Origin: Candidatus Scalindua sp.
Lineage (GTDB): Bacteria > Planctomycetota > Brocadiia > Brocadiales > Scalinduaceae
Reading direction: 5' to 3'
Assembly: GCA_031316155.1 (NCBI GenBank)
Contig: JALDRB010000006.1
Span: 124,001 to 188,000 of the forward strand
Length of the DNA: 64,000 bases
The notes beneath the pieces are model-generated. The model ran no database searches, was not told the origin of the DNA, and saw only the letters and a program-made list of their open reading frames with translations. This document shows, in pieces, positions 51,969-60,156 of this stretch. The translations under genes were made by a program, and so were the position numbers. Numbering within the stretch: position 1 is the stretch's first letter; each line of letters starts with the position of its first letter.

Positions 51969-52132
51969 GTATGACGTTGATAATAGGTACTCTTGGGAAC
52001 ATTTTAATGATGAATTCATTTCAAATTCCTTCATCACTGCAGAAAGAGGTTTTGGGAAATGGAAAGAAGGCTTGTACCCTGGAGACATTAATTTTTTTTC
52101 TGTGGCTATAGTGAATTTTCAATAGTAAAAAA

Positions 52133-52591
52133 ATGAATAAACAAAAAGGTTTTACCCTCATTGAACTGATGGTAACTATCGCAATCATTGGAATTTTGGC
52201 TGGAATAACCCTTTCAGCTTATTTCAGTTTGAGGCCAAAGCTCAGGTTGAATGGGGCAACCAGACAGATAATGGGAGACCTTATGTTGGCAAGGATGCAG
52301 GCAGTTAAGCAAAATAATAGATTTAGAATAATTTTTTTAAACAACCATCAGTATAAGATATTGGACGATGATGACAACAATGGTGCAGACAGTGCAACTG
52401 AATGGATTGCCACAAAAGATATTCAGACTAATTATGATGATGTAACATTTAATCCTGTACCAATCCAAGATCCCATTTTTGACCCGATGGGGAGATTATA
52501 TTGGCCTTTAGGTATTACCATAACCTTGCAGAATTCTAGCGGTACAAGAACCGTAACGGTTGCTAGTACTGGACGCGTCAAGATAAATTAA
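52133..52591 (+). CDS. Pseudopilin, GspH/FimT type
   Basis: A 152-residue minor pilin with a class III signal: short leader MNKQKG, then the cleavage site G/FTLIELMVTIAIIGILAG with Glu at +5. The remainder (RPKLRLNGATRQIMGDLMLA RM split across the N-helix, then beta-rich) fits the GspH/FimT domain. It initiates or caps the pseudopilus with the following genes. It starts 164 bases after the platform gene. Confidence 0.9.
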   Translation: MNKQKGFTLIELMVTIAIIGILAGITLSAYFSLRPKLRLNGATRQIMGDLMLARMQAVKQNNRFRIIFLNNHQYKILDDDDNNGADSATEWIATKDIQTNYDDVTFNPVPIQDPIFDPMGRLYWPLGITITLQNSSGTRTVTVASTGRVKIN

Positions 52592-52593
52592 AT

Positions 52594-53007
52594 ATGTTAA
52601 ATGAATTAAAAAAGAACATTATGAAAGTTTGCAAACCAGATAACAAAAGCGGCTTTACTATGATAGAGCTTATGATAGCTATAGTCATCATTACCTTAGG
52701 AATGTTTGCTGTGATGAGTTTGGTAGTAGTCGTGATACGAGGAAACTCGATTAGCGATAATATGACCACGGCAACAATTCTTGCACAAAATCAGATGGAA
52801 GATGCTAGAAGGTTGGGTTATACAGGTCTACCGGGTCCAATTCCTGCAGTAGAAGATTATGGTTCGATGACAGCTTATCCTGAGCATAGAAGGGTATCAA
52901 CTATAGTAGTCGACAGCCCTTCTTTAGGGATGACAACTGTAAATGTCGAAGTCTTTTGGGATTCTGACAAACATTCGGTTGCCTTAGATACTATTATTAC
53001 GCAATAG
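52594..53007 (+). CDS. Minor pilin, PilV/GspI-like
   Basis: A 137-residue prepilin-like protein with leader ending NKSG and N-terminal helix FTMIELMIAIVIITLGMFAV. Glu5 is present; LAQNQMEDARRLGY is typical of PilV/GspI. An internal Met at 52621 would give a 9-residue shorter leader (MKVCKPDNKSG). It starts 2 bases after the preceding stop, so it is coupled. Confidence 0.88.
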   Translation: MLNELKKNIMKVCKPDNKSGFTMIELMIAIVIITLGMFAVMSLVVVVIRGNSISDNMTTATILAQNQMEDARRLGYTGLPGPIPAVEDYGSMTAYPEHRRVSTIVVDSPSLGMTTVNVEVFWDSDKHSVALDTIITQ

Positions 53008-53017
53008 GGAAGAGAGA

Positions 53018-53593
53018 ATGTCCAAGTTACAAAAAAACAATGAGGGAGGTTTCACGGTTGTAGAATTATTGGTTGCAGCTTTAATCGGCTTGATCATTCT
53101 GGGTGTTGCGTTTAGCATGTTTAATGTTCAGCGGAAGACCTTTAGTGTGCAGGAACAGCTCAGTGAGATGCAACAGAATGTTCGGGCTGCTATGGATATG
53201 ATGGTAAGGGAGATCAGGATGGCTGGATATGATCCAACAAATGTAGGTTTTGTTGGAATTGGTGGTAATACTGCTACATCAATTCAAGTATTTGCAGACC
53301 TTGATGGAAATGGAGGAATTGCCGGTTCTGAAACTGTAACATATTCCTATGATGCCCCAAACCTTCAAATAGATAGAAATGTAGGAGGTGGTGATCAGCC
53401 ATTTGCCGAGAATATTACTAATCTAAACTTTTCTTACTTTGATGCGAATGATAATGTTACTGCAACAGCAGCTAATATTAGAAAAATACAGATCCAGATA
53501 ACAGGTAAAACTGCAAATATAGACCCTCGTACCGGTGACTTTGAGTTTGGTACACAGACTTCTTTTGTATTCCCCAAAAACCTTGGTTATTGA
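53018..53593 (+). CDS. Minor pilin, PilW-like
   Basis: A 191-residue prepilin with leader MSKLQKNNEGG and helix FTVVELLVAALIGLIILGVA. The MVREIRMAGYDP motif about 60 residues in is characteristic of PilW proteins. The C-terminal half is beta-rich with an Asp/Gly segment (FADLDGNGGIAGSETV) that could bind Ca. It starts 10 bases after the previous gene; AGGGAAGAGAG precedes it. Confidence 0.88.
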   Translation: MSKLQKNNEGGFTVVELLVAALIGLIILGVAFSMFNVQRKTFSVQEQLSEMQQNVRAAMDMMVREIRMAGYDPTNVGFVGIGGNTATSIQVFADLDGNGGIAGSETVTYSYDAPNLQIDRNVGGGDQPFAENITNLNFSYFDANDNVTATAANIRKIQIQITGKTANIDPRTGDFEFGTQTSFVFPKNLGY

Positions 53594-53716
53594 ACAAATA
53601 TTATTTCGTGCGATTTGTTTATGGCTGGGATTGTAGGGATACCATGCTGGTTCTGTATTGCCCACCAGAAAACTTCGCACCCCAGAATATTTGCCTGTCC
53701 GTATGCTGTCGGGCGG

Positions 53717-53781
53717 GTAGTCTCAAAAAAAAGTTAATAAGAAGAAAATGTATGAATTCGAAACGGGGAAAGCAGAATTGA
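53717..53781 (+). repeat. Diverged duplicate of the pilX leader and first codons
   Basis: GGTAGTCTCAAAAAAAAGTT and AAGAAGAAAATGTATGAATT here parallel GGTAGTCTGAATCAAAATTA and AAGGAGAAAACGTATGAATT at 54003-54048. Both are followed by codons for M-N-S-K-R (then GKQN-stop here, QSK... there). Nearby GC-rich words (CTGTCCGTATGCTGTCGGGC at 53696, CCGCCTGTATGAGGTCGGAC at 53960) are also related. The segment looks like an abortive tandem duplication of the gene start. Confidence 0.6.
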
Positions 53782-54045
53782 GATTTTAGTGTTTCATAAA
53801 GATACATCCTTCTTTTTTTGCAATAAAGATAATTGCTATTTAGAAAAAAAGTCATAATTTAAGTTACATTAAAATCGTAATTTAAAAAAATAAATGTTTT
53901 GAAATGTGTTTTGGCGTGAGAGTTGTGATATTCATATGACTCATGCTTGTTCTGGCGCTCCCGCCTGTATGAGGTCGGACAGGTCGGGATGGTGTTCGGA
54001 TTGGTAGTCTGAATCAAAATTAGTTGTCTTATAAGGAGAAAACGT

Positions 54046-55806
54046 ATGAATTCAAAACGGCAATCAAAAACACCAAATATGAAATCAATAGATGGGAATG
54101 AAAAGGGTCTTGCCCTTATTACTGCCCTTGTGCTGGTTGCCCTTCTCGCTATTGTGGGGACTATATCTGTCAACACAACTTACACAGATATTATGATAAG
54201 CGGTAATTACAAAGATAGTATGCGGGCCTTTTATGCGGCAGAAGGAGGGGCAGAATACGGTTTCAATAGACTAAGGCAACAGTTTATTACTAAATTGTAT
54301 CCAGATAATAGTGATCTTAATACTGTTGTCAATGATTTTTTTGCAGATATTACAGGTACAAGTACGGCTATGAGTGGATATACCTTTGGAAATTTTACTG
54401 TTGTACAAACGGTAGGAACTACCACTGCAACACCGATTACGAGCGGTAACTATTCAGGACTTTCCGCTCTTGTAGAAAGATATGATATTACCAGCGAAGC
54501 AGGTACTGGTACTGCAAGTGCAAAGGTCGTCCTATCTGCTGAGGATTATCTTATCCCCCTGTTACAATTTGCAGTCTTCTACGAAGACGACTTAGAAATA
54601 CATCCCGGGCCGGGAATGGTATTTAACAATGGATGGATCCACTCCAATAGTGATATCTACTTAGGTGCTAACAATACCCTTTCCATAGATTCAAAGACAA
54701 CCTCTGCAGGCGATATTTTAAACTACCGTAAAACCACTGGAAATGAACAAAATGTAAACGGGATAGTTCAGTTTAAAAATGGAGCTGGTGATTATCAAGC
54801 AATGAAACAAGATGAAGATGGTGACGGCGTGGACGAGATCTTGGATAGTACGAGAAGTGACTGGATGACAGAATCTCAAAATAGGTGGGATGGAATGGTT
54901 AAGAGTAAGGACCATGGGATAAATTCTATAGACCTGGTACCTATGCCTACTGGAAGCGATGAGATTGAGATAATTAAAGAGGGAGATGCTTTAGACCCCG
55001 GTAGTTCTTCAGAGTTGTCTACCAATCCGGATCTTGCAAATACGAGGTATTATTGGAAGGCGGGTCTTAGAATTCTTGATGGTATAGCATATGATAAAAA
55101 TGGAGGTTTTCTAGATCTAACAGATGGAGGAAATCTTCTAAACCCAATATCTAACGAGACATTATGGGATGCTAGAGAAGAAGAATGGATTACGGTAACA
55201 ACGGTTGATATGGAATTATTAGGTACAAATTTTGTTGCGACTACAGCACTGGCCAATGGATCTGAACAGGGAATCCTTTATGTCTCTGAATCTGCTTTAA
55301 ATAAAGGAGTGCGTCTGGTTAAAGGTCAAGTTCTTCCATCCGGAGGATTTACGGTAGCATCTGAGAATCCCATTTATATACAGGGTGATTATAATACAGC
55401 TAATGCACCGGCTGCTGTGTTAGGGGATGCTGTTACAATTCTTTCTAACGGCTGGGATGATGCGAATAGCAATAGTTATGGCGCAAGGAACGCTGTTGAT
55501 ACAACTATTAATGCCGCCATTGTATCGGGTAATGTAGAATCAACATTAGGCGGAGATTATAGCGGTGGTCTGGAAAATCTTCCAAGATTCCTGGAAAATT
55601 GGGCAGGGAGAACGCTTACTTACAGTGGTTCAATGGTATGTCTCTGGCAGAGTGAAAAGGCTACTGGAAGTTGGGGCAAGTCAAATGTTTATTCTCCCCC
55701 AAATCGTAATTGGTCATATGGTTTAAATGTTAATAATATGCCACCAGGAACTCCATTCGTCAGAGTAGTACAGAAGGTTGGCTGGTATCAAGATATCAAC
55801 CAATAA
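54046..55806 (+). CDS. PilX-like minor pilin/tip protein with large C-terminal domain
   Basis: A 586-residue protein. N-terminus: MNSKRQSKTPNMKSIDGNEK, then the PilX helix GLALITALVLVALLAIVGTI and TDIMISGNYKDSMRAFYAAE, GGAEYGFNRLRQQF, the PilX_N hallmark. The remaining 500 residues are Gly/Asn/Asp/Thr-rich and beta-like, with acidic clusters (QDEDGDGVDEILDSTRSDWM) that may bind Ca. That is far larger than usual PilX (about 200), so it may be a pilus-tip adhesin. AAGGAG is well placed before the ATG. Last gene of the operon. Confidence 0.85.
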   Translation: MNSKRQSKTPNMKSIDGNEKGLALITALVLVALLAIVGTISVNTTYTDIMISGNYKDSMRAFYAAEGGAEYGFNRLRQQFITKLYPDNSDLNTVVNDFFADITGTSTAMSGYTFGNFTVVQTVGTTTATPITSGNYSGLSALVERYDITSEAGTGTASAKVVLSAEDYLIPLLQFAVFYEDDLEIHPGPGMVFNNGWIHSNSDIYLGANNTLSIDSKTTSAGDILNYRKTTGNEQNVNGIVQFKNGAGDYQAMKQDEDGDGVDEILDSTRSDWMTESQNRWDGMVKSKDHGINSIDLVPMPTGSDEIEIIKEGDALDPGSSSELSTNPDLANTRYYWKAGLRILDGIAYDKNGGFLDLTDGGNLLNPISNETLWDAREEEWITVTTVDMELLGTNFVATTALANGSEQGILYVSESALNKGVRLVKGQVLPSGGFTVASENPIYIQGDYNTANAPAAVLGDAVTILSNGWDDANSNSYGARNAVDTTINAAIVSGNVESTLGGDYSGGLENLPRFLENWAGRTLTYSGSMVCLWQSEKATGSWGKSNVYSPPNRNWSYGLNVNNMPPGTPFVRVVQKVGWYQDINQ

Positions 55807-56040
55807 TGATTTCATGGCTATCACAAAACTATTATCACTACATTACTTTTCTAATGATTTTTTTTAGGGTAGTAACCTTGGCTAGCCATAACAAAATGTT
55901 TCAAAACATTTAACCCGGTAGGAAGAACAACACAGTCCCTACAATGTATGATCGATACTATTGCCTGCCTGAGAATGAGATAAAAACTAAAAAAACTGTA
56001 AATTATTTATTATTATAATTATAAGAAAGGAGACACTCCA

Positions 56041-56748
56041 ATGAAGAAAATTACTCGATTAATAATAGTTTGTGCGGTTTTCGCATTTGGTTTTAATGCA
56101 GTTTATGCTGAAGAAATTACCCTCGATGTTACGATTCGGGATTTTCATGATACTCACCCCGATATGGAGACGCCTCTCAGATCTTATCCTCTTGTAACTG
56201 GGATCGTAGAGACGACATTGGGTGCAGATAAAAAACCTGTATACGCTAATTTTAGTAACCCTACAACACATGGGCAAGCAGCTTTTGATCAGTGGTATCG
56301 TGATGTTGAGGGGGTTAATGAAAAAACTACGAAAACGTTGACTTTAAGTAATGCGGGCACTGATGATCCAAATGTTTTTAGATACCATAACTCATCCTTT
56401 TTCATAATTGATAATGAAGTGTTTGGTAATGAAGGTAGGAATCACAATTTTCATTTTACCTTAGAAGCCCATGGTGCTTTTACTTATCAAGGTGGTGAAA
56501 CTTTTTCTTTTACGGGTGATGATGATTTGTGGATCTTTATTGATGGTAGATTGGTTATTGACTTAGGGGGTGTCCATCCAGAAAAATCTGCTTCAGTTGA
56601 TCTAGACACGTTGGGATTAACAGTTGGAAATACGTATGATTTTGATTTGTTTTTTGCTGAGAGACATACTACTCAATCAAATTTTAAAGTCGATACTTCA
56701 ATTGCACTTGTTGCTGAACCTACTCCTGTGCCAACGTATCAACCTTAA
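56041..56748 (+). CDS. Secreted fibro-slime domain protein
   Basis: 235 residues with a Sec signal peptide (MKKITRLIIVCAVFAFGFNA, cleavage after VYAE). Fibro-slime features in order: EITLDVTIRDFHDTHPDMET, HGQAAFDQWYRDVEGVN, NHNFHFTLEAHGAFTYQGGE, then the PA14-related FSFTGDDDLWIFIDGRLVID, LGGVHPEKSASVDLD and YDFDLFFAERHTTQSNFKVD. Such domains occur in extracellular matrix and adhesive proteins. The tail EPTPVPTYQP is short and Pro/Thr-rich. GAAAGGAGA precedes the ATG. It lies 234 bases after the pilus operon and may be exported with or act beside it. Confidence 0.88.
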   Translation: MKKITRLIIVCAVFAFGFNAVYAEEITLDVTIRDFHDTHPDMETPLRSYPLVTGIVETTLGADKKPVYANFSNPTTHGQAAFDQWYRDVEGVNEKTTKTLTLSNAGTDDPNVFRYHNSSFFIIDNEVFGNEGRNHNFHFTLEAHGAFTYQGGETFSFTGDDDLWIFIDGRLVIDLGGVHPEKSASVDLDTLGLTVGNTYDFDLFFAERHTTQSNFKVDTSIALVAEPTPVPTYQP

Positions 56749-57320
56749 ATTGCCTTGCGATTTATCAAGAATAAGTAGTATGGTCAGTCTCATTCCCATA
56801 TATTGATAAAATTTGATTGGGAAGAGATCGAGAAAAATGGTAAGTTATTTTTTTGAGCCCGAAATAACCTGCCAACTGGTATAAAGTTTTAATCAAGCAA
56901 CCAAGAATTGAACAGGTAGAAAGCGATCTTTTTTATGAGAAGAGGGCTATAGTTATGCTAGGCTCACGTTAATCAATTTAGCTTACAAAATTGTGAGGAT
57001 TACTCGATCTACCCTAATTATCTGTAATACAAATCATTAAACTCCTTGGCTTCCTGCCTGCCGATAGGCAGGGCCGGAAGCCAAGGCCCTTCCGGACACC
57101 CACCAAGCCAGGTATTTTCTCTTATAAATAAGAATTTTTATCAAATTAACCCCATTAACGGTTTTCACATGCATTCCTTACAAACATTTTATATCCTAAA
57201 AATGTTGGGGTTTGAAAGATACGGAAAAATGTTGAAATTTTGAAGCATTTGATTTAATGTTCACATTAGTTAAACAAGCAGTTACTTATCAACTATCAAA
57301 AGTAATAGAGGAGTAGGAAT
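56749..57320. other. Non-coding stretch with a long GC-rich hairpin
   Basis: No confident gene; a 65-codon frame at 57046-57243 begins inside the hairpin at 57044-57086 and I reject it. The rest is AT-rich without clear signals. Confidence 0.5.
57044..57086. repeat. GC-rich inverted repeat
   Basis: Arms CCTTGGCTTCC (57044-57054) and GGAAGCCAAGG (57076-57086) are perfectly complementary. Inside them a second stem, CCTGCC/GGCAGG, closes on a small loop. It is far richer in G+C than its surroundings and lacks a T tract, so it looks more like a mobile palindromic repeat than a terminator. Confidence 0.65.
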
Positions 57321-57608
57321 ATGCAGGATGTTCAGGGTGGACATATCTGGATCATTGTGGGTATTATTGGACAGGTTTTATTTTTTATACGCTTTTTTGT
57401 TCAATGGCTTGCTTCGGAGAGGGCTGGGAAAAGTGTCATGCCCATGGCATTCTGGTATTTCAGTATTATGGGAGGATTAATACTTTTCGCCTATGCTCTT
57501 TGGCGGCAGGATCCAGTATTTATCCTTGGTCAGTCTGTTGGAATCGTTATCTATTCTCGCAACCTTTATCTAATTCGCAAAGAGGCGAATCTTGCTAAAG
57601 ACCGATAG
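57321..57608 (+). CDS. LABN-domain membrane protein (lipid-A-disaccharide synthase N-terminal-like)
   Basis: A 95-residue membrane protein with three hydrophobic segments: HIWIIVGIIGQVLFFIRFFV, KSVMPMAFWYFSIMGGLILF and DPVFILGQSVGIVIYSRNLY. The WLASERAGKSVMP and YSRNLYLI signatures match the LABN family, which occurs as stand-alone proteins in glycolipid loci and is related to small multidrug-resistance-fold transporters. It lies near GT2 and GT39 genes on the opposite strand and may help flip a lipid-linked sugar. AGAGGAG precedes the ATG. Confidence 0.88.
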   Translation: MQDVQGGHIWIIVGIIGQVLFFIRFFVQWLASERAGKSVMPMAFWYFSIMGGLILFAYALWRQDPVFILGQSVGIVIYSRNLYLIRKEANLAKDR

Positions 57609-57851
57609 GAAACTGTTGCTTATATTTCCTGTGATTGACATGTTGCAAACGTGTCTGGTATTCATAGAATGAATAAAGTTTAACGTAAACATATTCTTAT
57701 TACCGTTATGTCAATGTATATTTCATCGGGTGAAGCAATGGGAAACTATGATATAGGCAAATCAACCCTTTATAGTGATATAGAGGAAGGCTATCTCTCC
57801 TTCAAGTTTAATATCACAACTCTGGATATATAGCTACCACTGTAATAAAGT

Positions 57852-58583
57852 TTATGTTTTTAAAATTTCCTTAATCTGGTATTTTCTTTCATGACTCATT
57901 AGAGTATGAGTATTCAAAAAACAAAACCGTATGCTATCAATAGTTCCTTCTACCAGTCTATCCCATATGCCATATTTAGAAATACCCGTTTCCCGAGGGT
58001 AATGAACCACTTCTACCTCACCTACTTTATATCCCAACTTTACCATAATTGCAGAAAAGAAACGATGGAGTCCTTTCGATAAGCATACTTGTTCGACATC
58101 TTTTTTTCTAAAGACACGCATAGCACACCCAACATCATGTATTTTCTCTTTTGTTATCAATCTACGAATCAGATTGGCAATTTTAGATGCGACTTTCTTT
58201 ATAAATGGATCTTGTCTCCGACATCGCCAGCCATAGACAACATCAAATCCCTCATCCATTTTATTTAAGAGGAATGGGATTTCTTTTGGATTGTCCTGTC
58301 CATCTCCATCTAAAGTGATATAAATTTCGCCTTCTGCGTTATCAAAACCAGCCTGTAAGGCTTCAGATTTACCGGCCCTCTCTTTCAAAATAACAATTGC
58401 CAGACTATTCGAATTTACATAAATACGTTTTAATCTTTCCAAACTAGAGTCTGTAGAACCATCATCCACGAAAAGAATCTCATATGGTTCGTTGAGTTTA
58501 TTCATAACTTCCTTAAGTGAATTATACAAGGGCAAAAGCGAATCTTCTTCATTGTAAATTGGAATTATTACGGAATACTTCAT
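57852..58583 (-). CDS. GT2-family glycosyltransferase (dolichol/undecaprenyl-phosphate sugar synthase-like)
   Basis: 243 residues: MKYSVIIPIYNEEDSLLPLY, then FVDDGSTDSSLERLKRI, the donor Asp-box TLDGDGQDNPKEIPFLLNKM, and DVVYGWRCRRQDPFIKKVAS. GCAMRVFRKKDVEQ is family-typical. The C-terminus is soluble (no membrane helices), as in DPM1-type enzymes that load a sugar on a polyprenyl phosphate. It is 26 bases downstream of the GT39 gene in the same operon, which fits it supplying the lipid-linked donor. Confidence 0.9.
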   Translation of the reverse strand: MKYSVIIPIYNEEDSLLPLYNSLKEVMNKLNEPYEILFVDDGSTDSSLERLKRIYVNSNSLAIVILKERAGKSEALQAGFDNAEGEIYITLDGDGQDNPKEIPFLLNKMDEGFDVVYGWRCRRQDPFIKKVASKIANLIRRLITKEKIHDVGCAMRVFRKKDVEQVCLSKGLHRFFSAIMVKLGYKVGEVEVVHYPRETGISKYGIWDRLVEGTIDSIRFCFLNTHTLMSHERKYQIKEILKT

Positions 58584-58609
58584 GATAAGTAAAACCTTAT
58601 TTCAAAATT

Positions 58610-59860
58610 TCAAATCCACGATCGAAACCACATGTGTTGCCTGTAATATTTATACGTTATCGGGAAACCGGTGAGTAGAGGATACCAGTAAATAAACAGA
58701 CTTACGACTAAAAACAGATAAGCAATAACAACAACTTTTCCCCATTTTTTCATTTGCCATACCCAAAGAAGAAGAACAGCCATAGACATACACGCAAATG
58801 GCATAGCTGTATAAAAGAAATGAAAATACTTTATCCGGCTAACAAATACCCACGGAAGCCATTGGCCGAAAAAACCTAAAAGGATAAGACCATATGCCCA
58901 CGTTCTTTTTTGAATAAATTTCCATATAACATGTCCGATGGATAATGGAATAATCCAAAAGATTGCCTGATTACCCAAACATAATATCCCATTTACGATA
59001 CCAGTCTCTTTGTGGCGCTCAAAAAAATACCAGATTGGCCGTGTCATTAAAGGCCAGCTCCACCAAGGGGAACCGTAATGATGACCTTTCGTGAGCACCA
59101 AACCTTTATAGCCATAATACAGGTGAAATAAAAAATCTGTCCATGAGTTTTTATACAGAACTGCAATAAATAGATAGGTGCCTAAATAGATGACAATAGG
59201 GACAAGAATCAGATAAAGGAGTGTGTTCCAGAGTGTTGGCAAAAAATCTTTTCTTGATTTAACAAGGTAAACTCCAAGAACTATACCATAGACAATAAGC
59301 TGATAAGAAGCGACCATCTTTGTCGCCAAACCCAGACCTAGAAAAATACCAGACAATAAAAAGGCCTTTTCCCTGGGCCATGTTTTATCCAGAAAGAATT
59401 GCAAAAAGCAGTACAAGGATAAAAGCATGAACATAATCATCATTGAATTGAGCATACCAATGCGTGCCTGGGTTATGGACATACAGTCAAAGGTAAAAAG
59501 AAAGGATGCTAAAAAGGCAAGAAAATAGTTTTTGAAAATCTTTACTGTTAATAAAAAAATCAGAAACACAACCAACAAACCACAAACCATCGACGGAATC
59601 CGCCAGACCCAAGAATGATCTCCAAAAAAAGAAATACAAAAAGCTGAAATAAAATGCCACAGAGGCGGATGGATCGTTACTTCACGATTAAATTGGTGTT
59701 CTAAGGCAAGCTGTGAGGCTCTCTTGGCATGATAAACCTCATCAAAATATCTCTCAGAAGGGAAATACAGGCGGTATCCATAGAGGGTAACCAACAATAT
59801 AGCAATTAAAGCTATGACGGCAAACCGTGCTATCTTTTTTTTGTTTAAGCATGTTTCCAT
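58610..59860 (-). CDS. GT39/ArnT-like membrane glycosyltransferase (PMT family)
   Basis: 416 residues with about ten hydrophobic helices. The first is RFAVIALIAILLVTLYGYRL, followed by the catalytic acidic pair region RYFDEVYHAKRASQLAL and the conserved REVTIHPPLWHFISA. Later FTFDCMSITQARIGMLNSMM matches the protein-O-mannosyltransferase pattern. PMT/ArnT enzymes use polyprenyl-phosphate sugars at the outer face of the inner membrane to modify lipid A, glycolipids or proteins. First gene of a two-gene operon with the GT2 enzyme. Shorter than ArnT (about 550). Confidence 0.88.
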   Translation of the reverse strand: METCLNKKKIARFAVIALIAILLVTLYGYRLYFPSERYFDEVYHAKRASQLALEHQFNREVTIHPPLWHFISAFCISFFGDHSWVWRIPSMVCGLLVVFLIFLLTVKIFKNYFLAFLASFLFTFDCMSITQARIGMLNSMMIMFMLLSLYCFLQFFLDKTWPREKAFLLSGIFLGLGLATKMVASYQLIVYGIVLGVYLVKSRKDFLPTLWNTLLYLILVPIVIYLGTYLFIAVLYKNSWTDFLFHLYYGYKGLVLTKGHHYGSPWWSWPLMTRPIWYFFERHKETGIVNGILCLGNQAIFWIIPLSIGHVIWKFIQKRTWAYGLILLGFFGQWLPWVFVSRIKYFHFFYTAMPFACMSMAVLLLWVWQMKKWGKVVVIAYLFLVVSLFIYWYPLLTGFPITYKYYRQHMWFRSWI

Positions 59861-60156
59861 AGTTAAGATGTTTCAATCAGGCCATGGGATTTTTCCCTAT
59901 AACTTCGATTAAGAGAGGCACCTAATGAGTGAGGATCGATTCTTTTCTCATACAACCACGTTTATAGTAAATAAAATGGAAAGATAAGGAATTGTTTTTT
60001 TCATACACTGGAAAGATAGATTAATAATCATCAAAATTCAAGGTTTTTCCCCTGACATTTTCTGAGAAGATGTTAAAAGAGACAATTCAATATTTACGGT
60101 AAGACAAGCGACTAACAAGCCGTGAGAGGAGTCTGCTAGTGCTTAATTGGTAAGTT
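59861..60156. other. Intergenic stretch
   Basis: About 300 AT-rich bases between the GT39 gene start and the IS481 remnant. No gene, repeat or clear hairpin seen. Confidence 0.45.

Noticed and set aside
53590-53781. Open frame of 63 codons after the PilW-like gene
   Set aside because: Cys-rich non-family translation that ends in the duplicated pilX start; the duplication explains its last codons.
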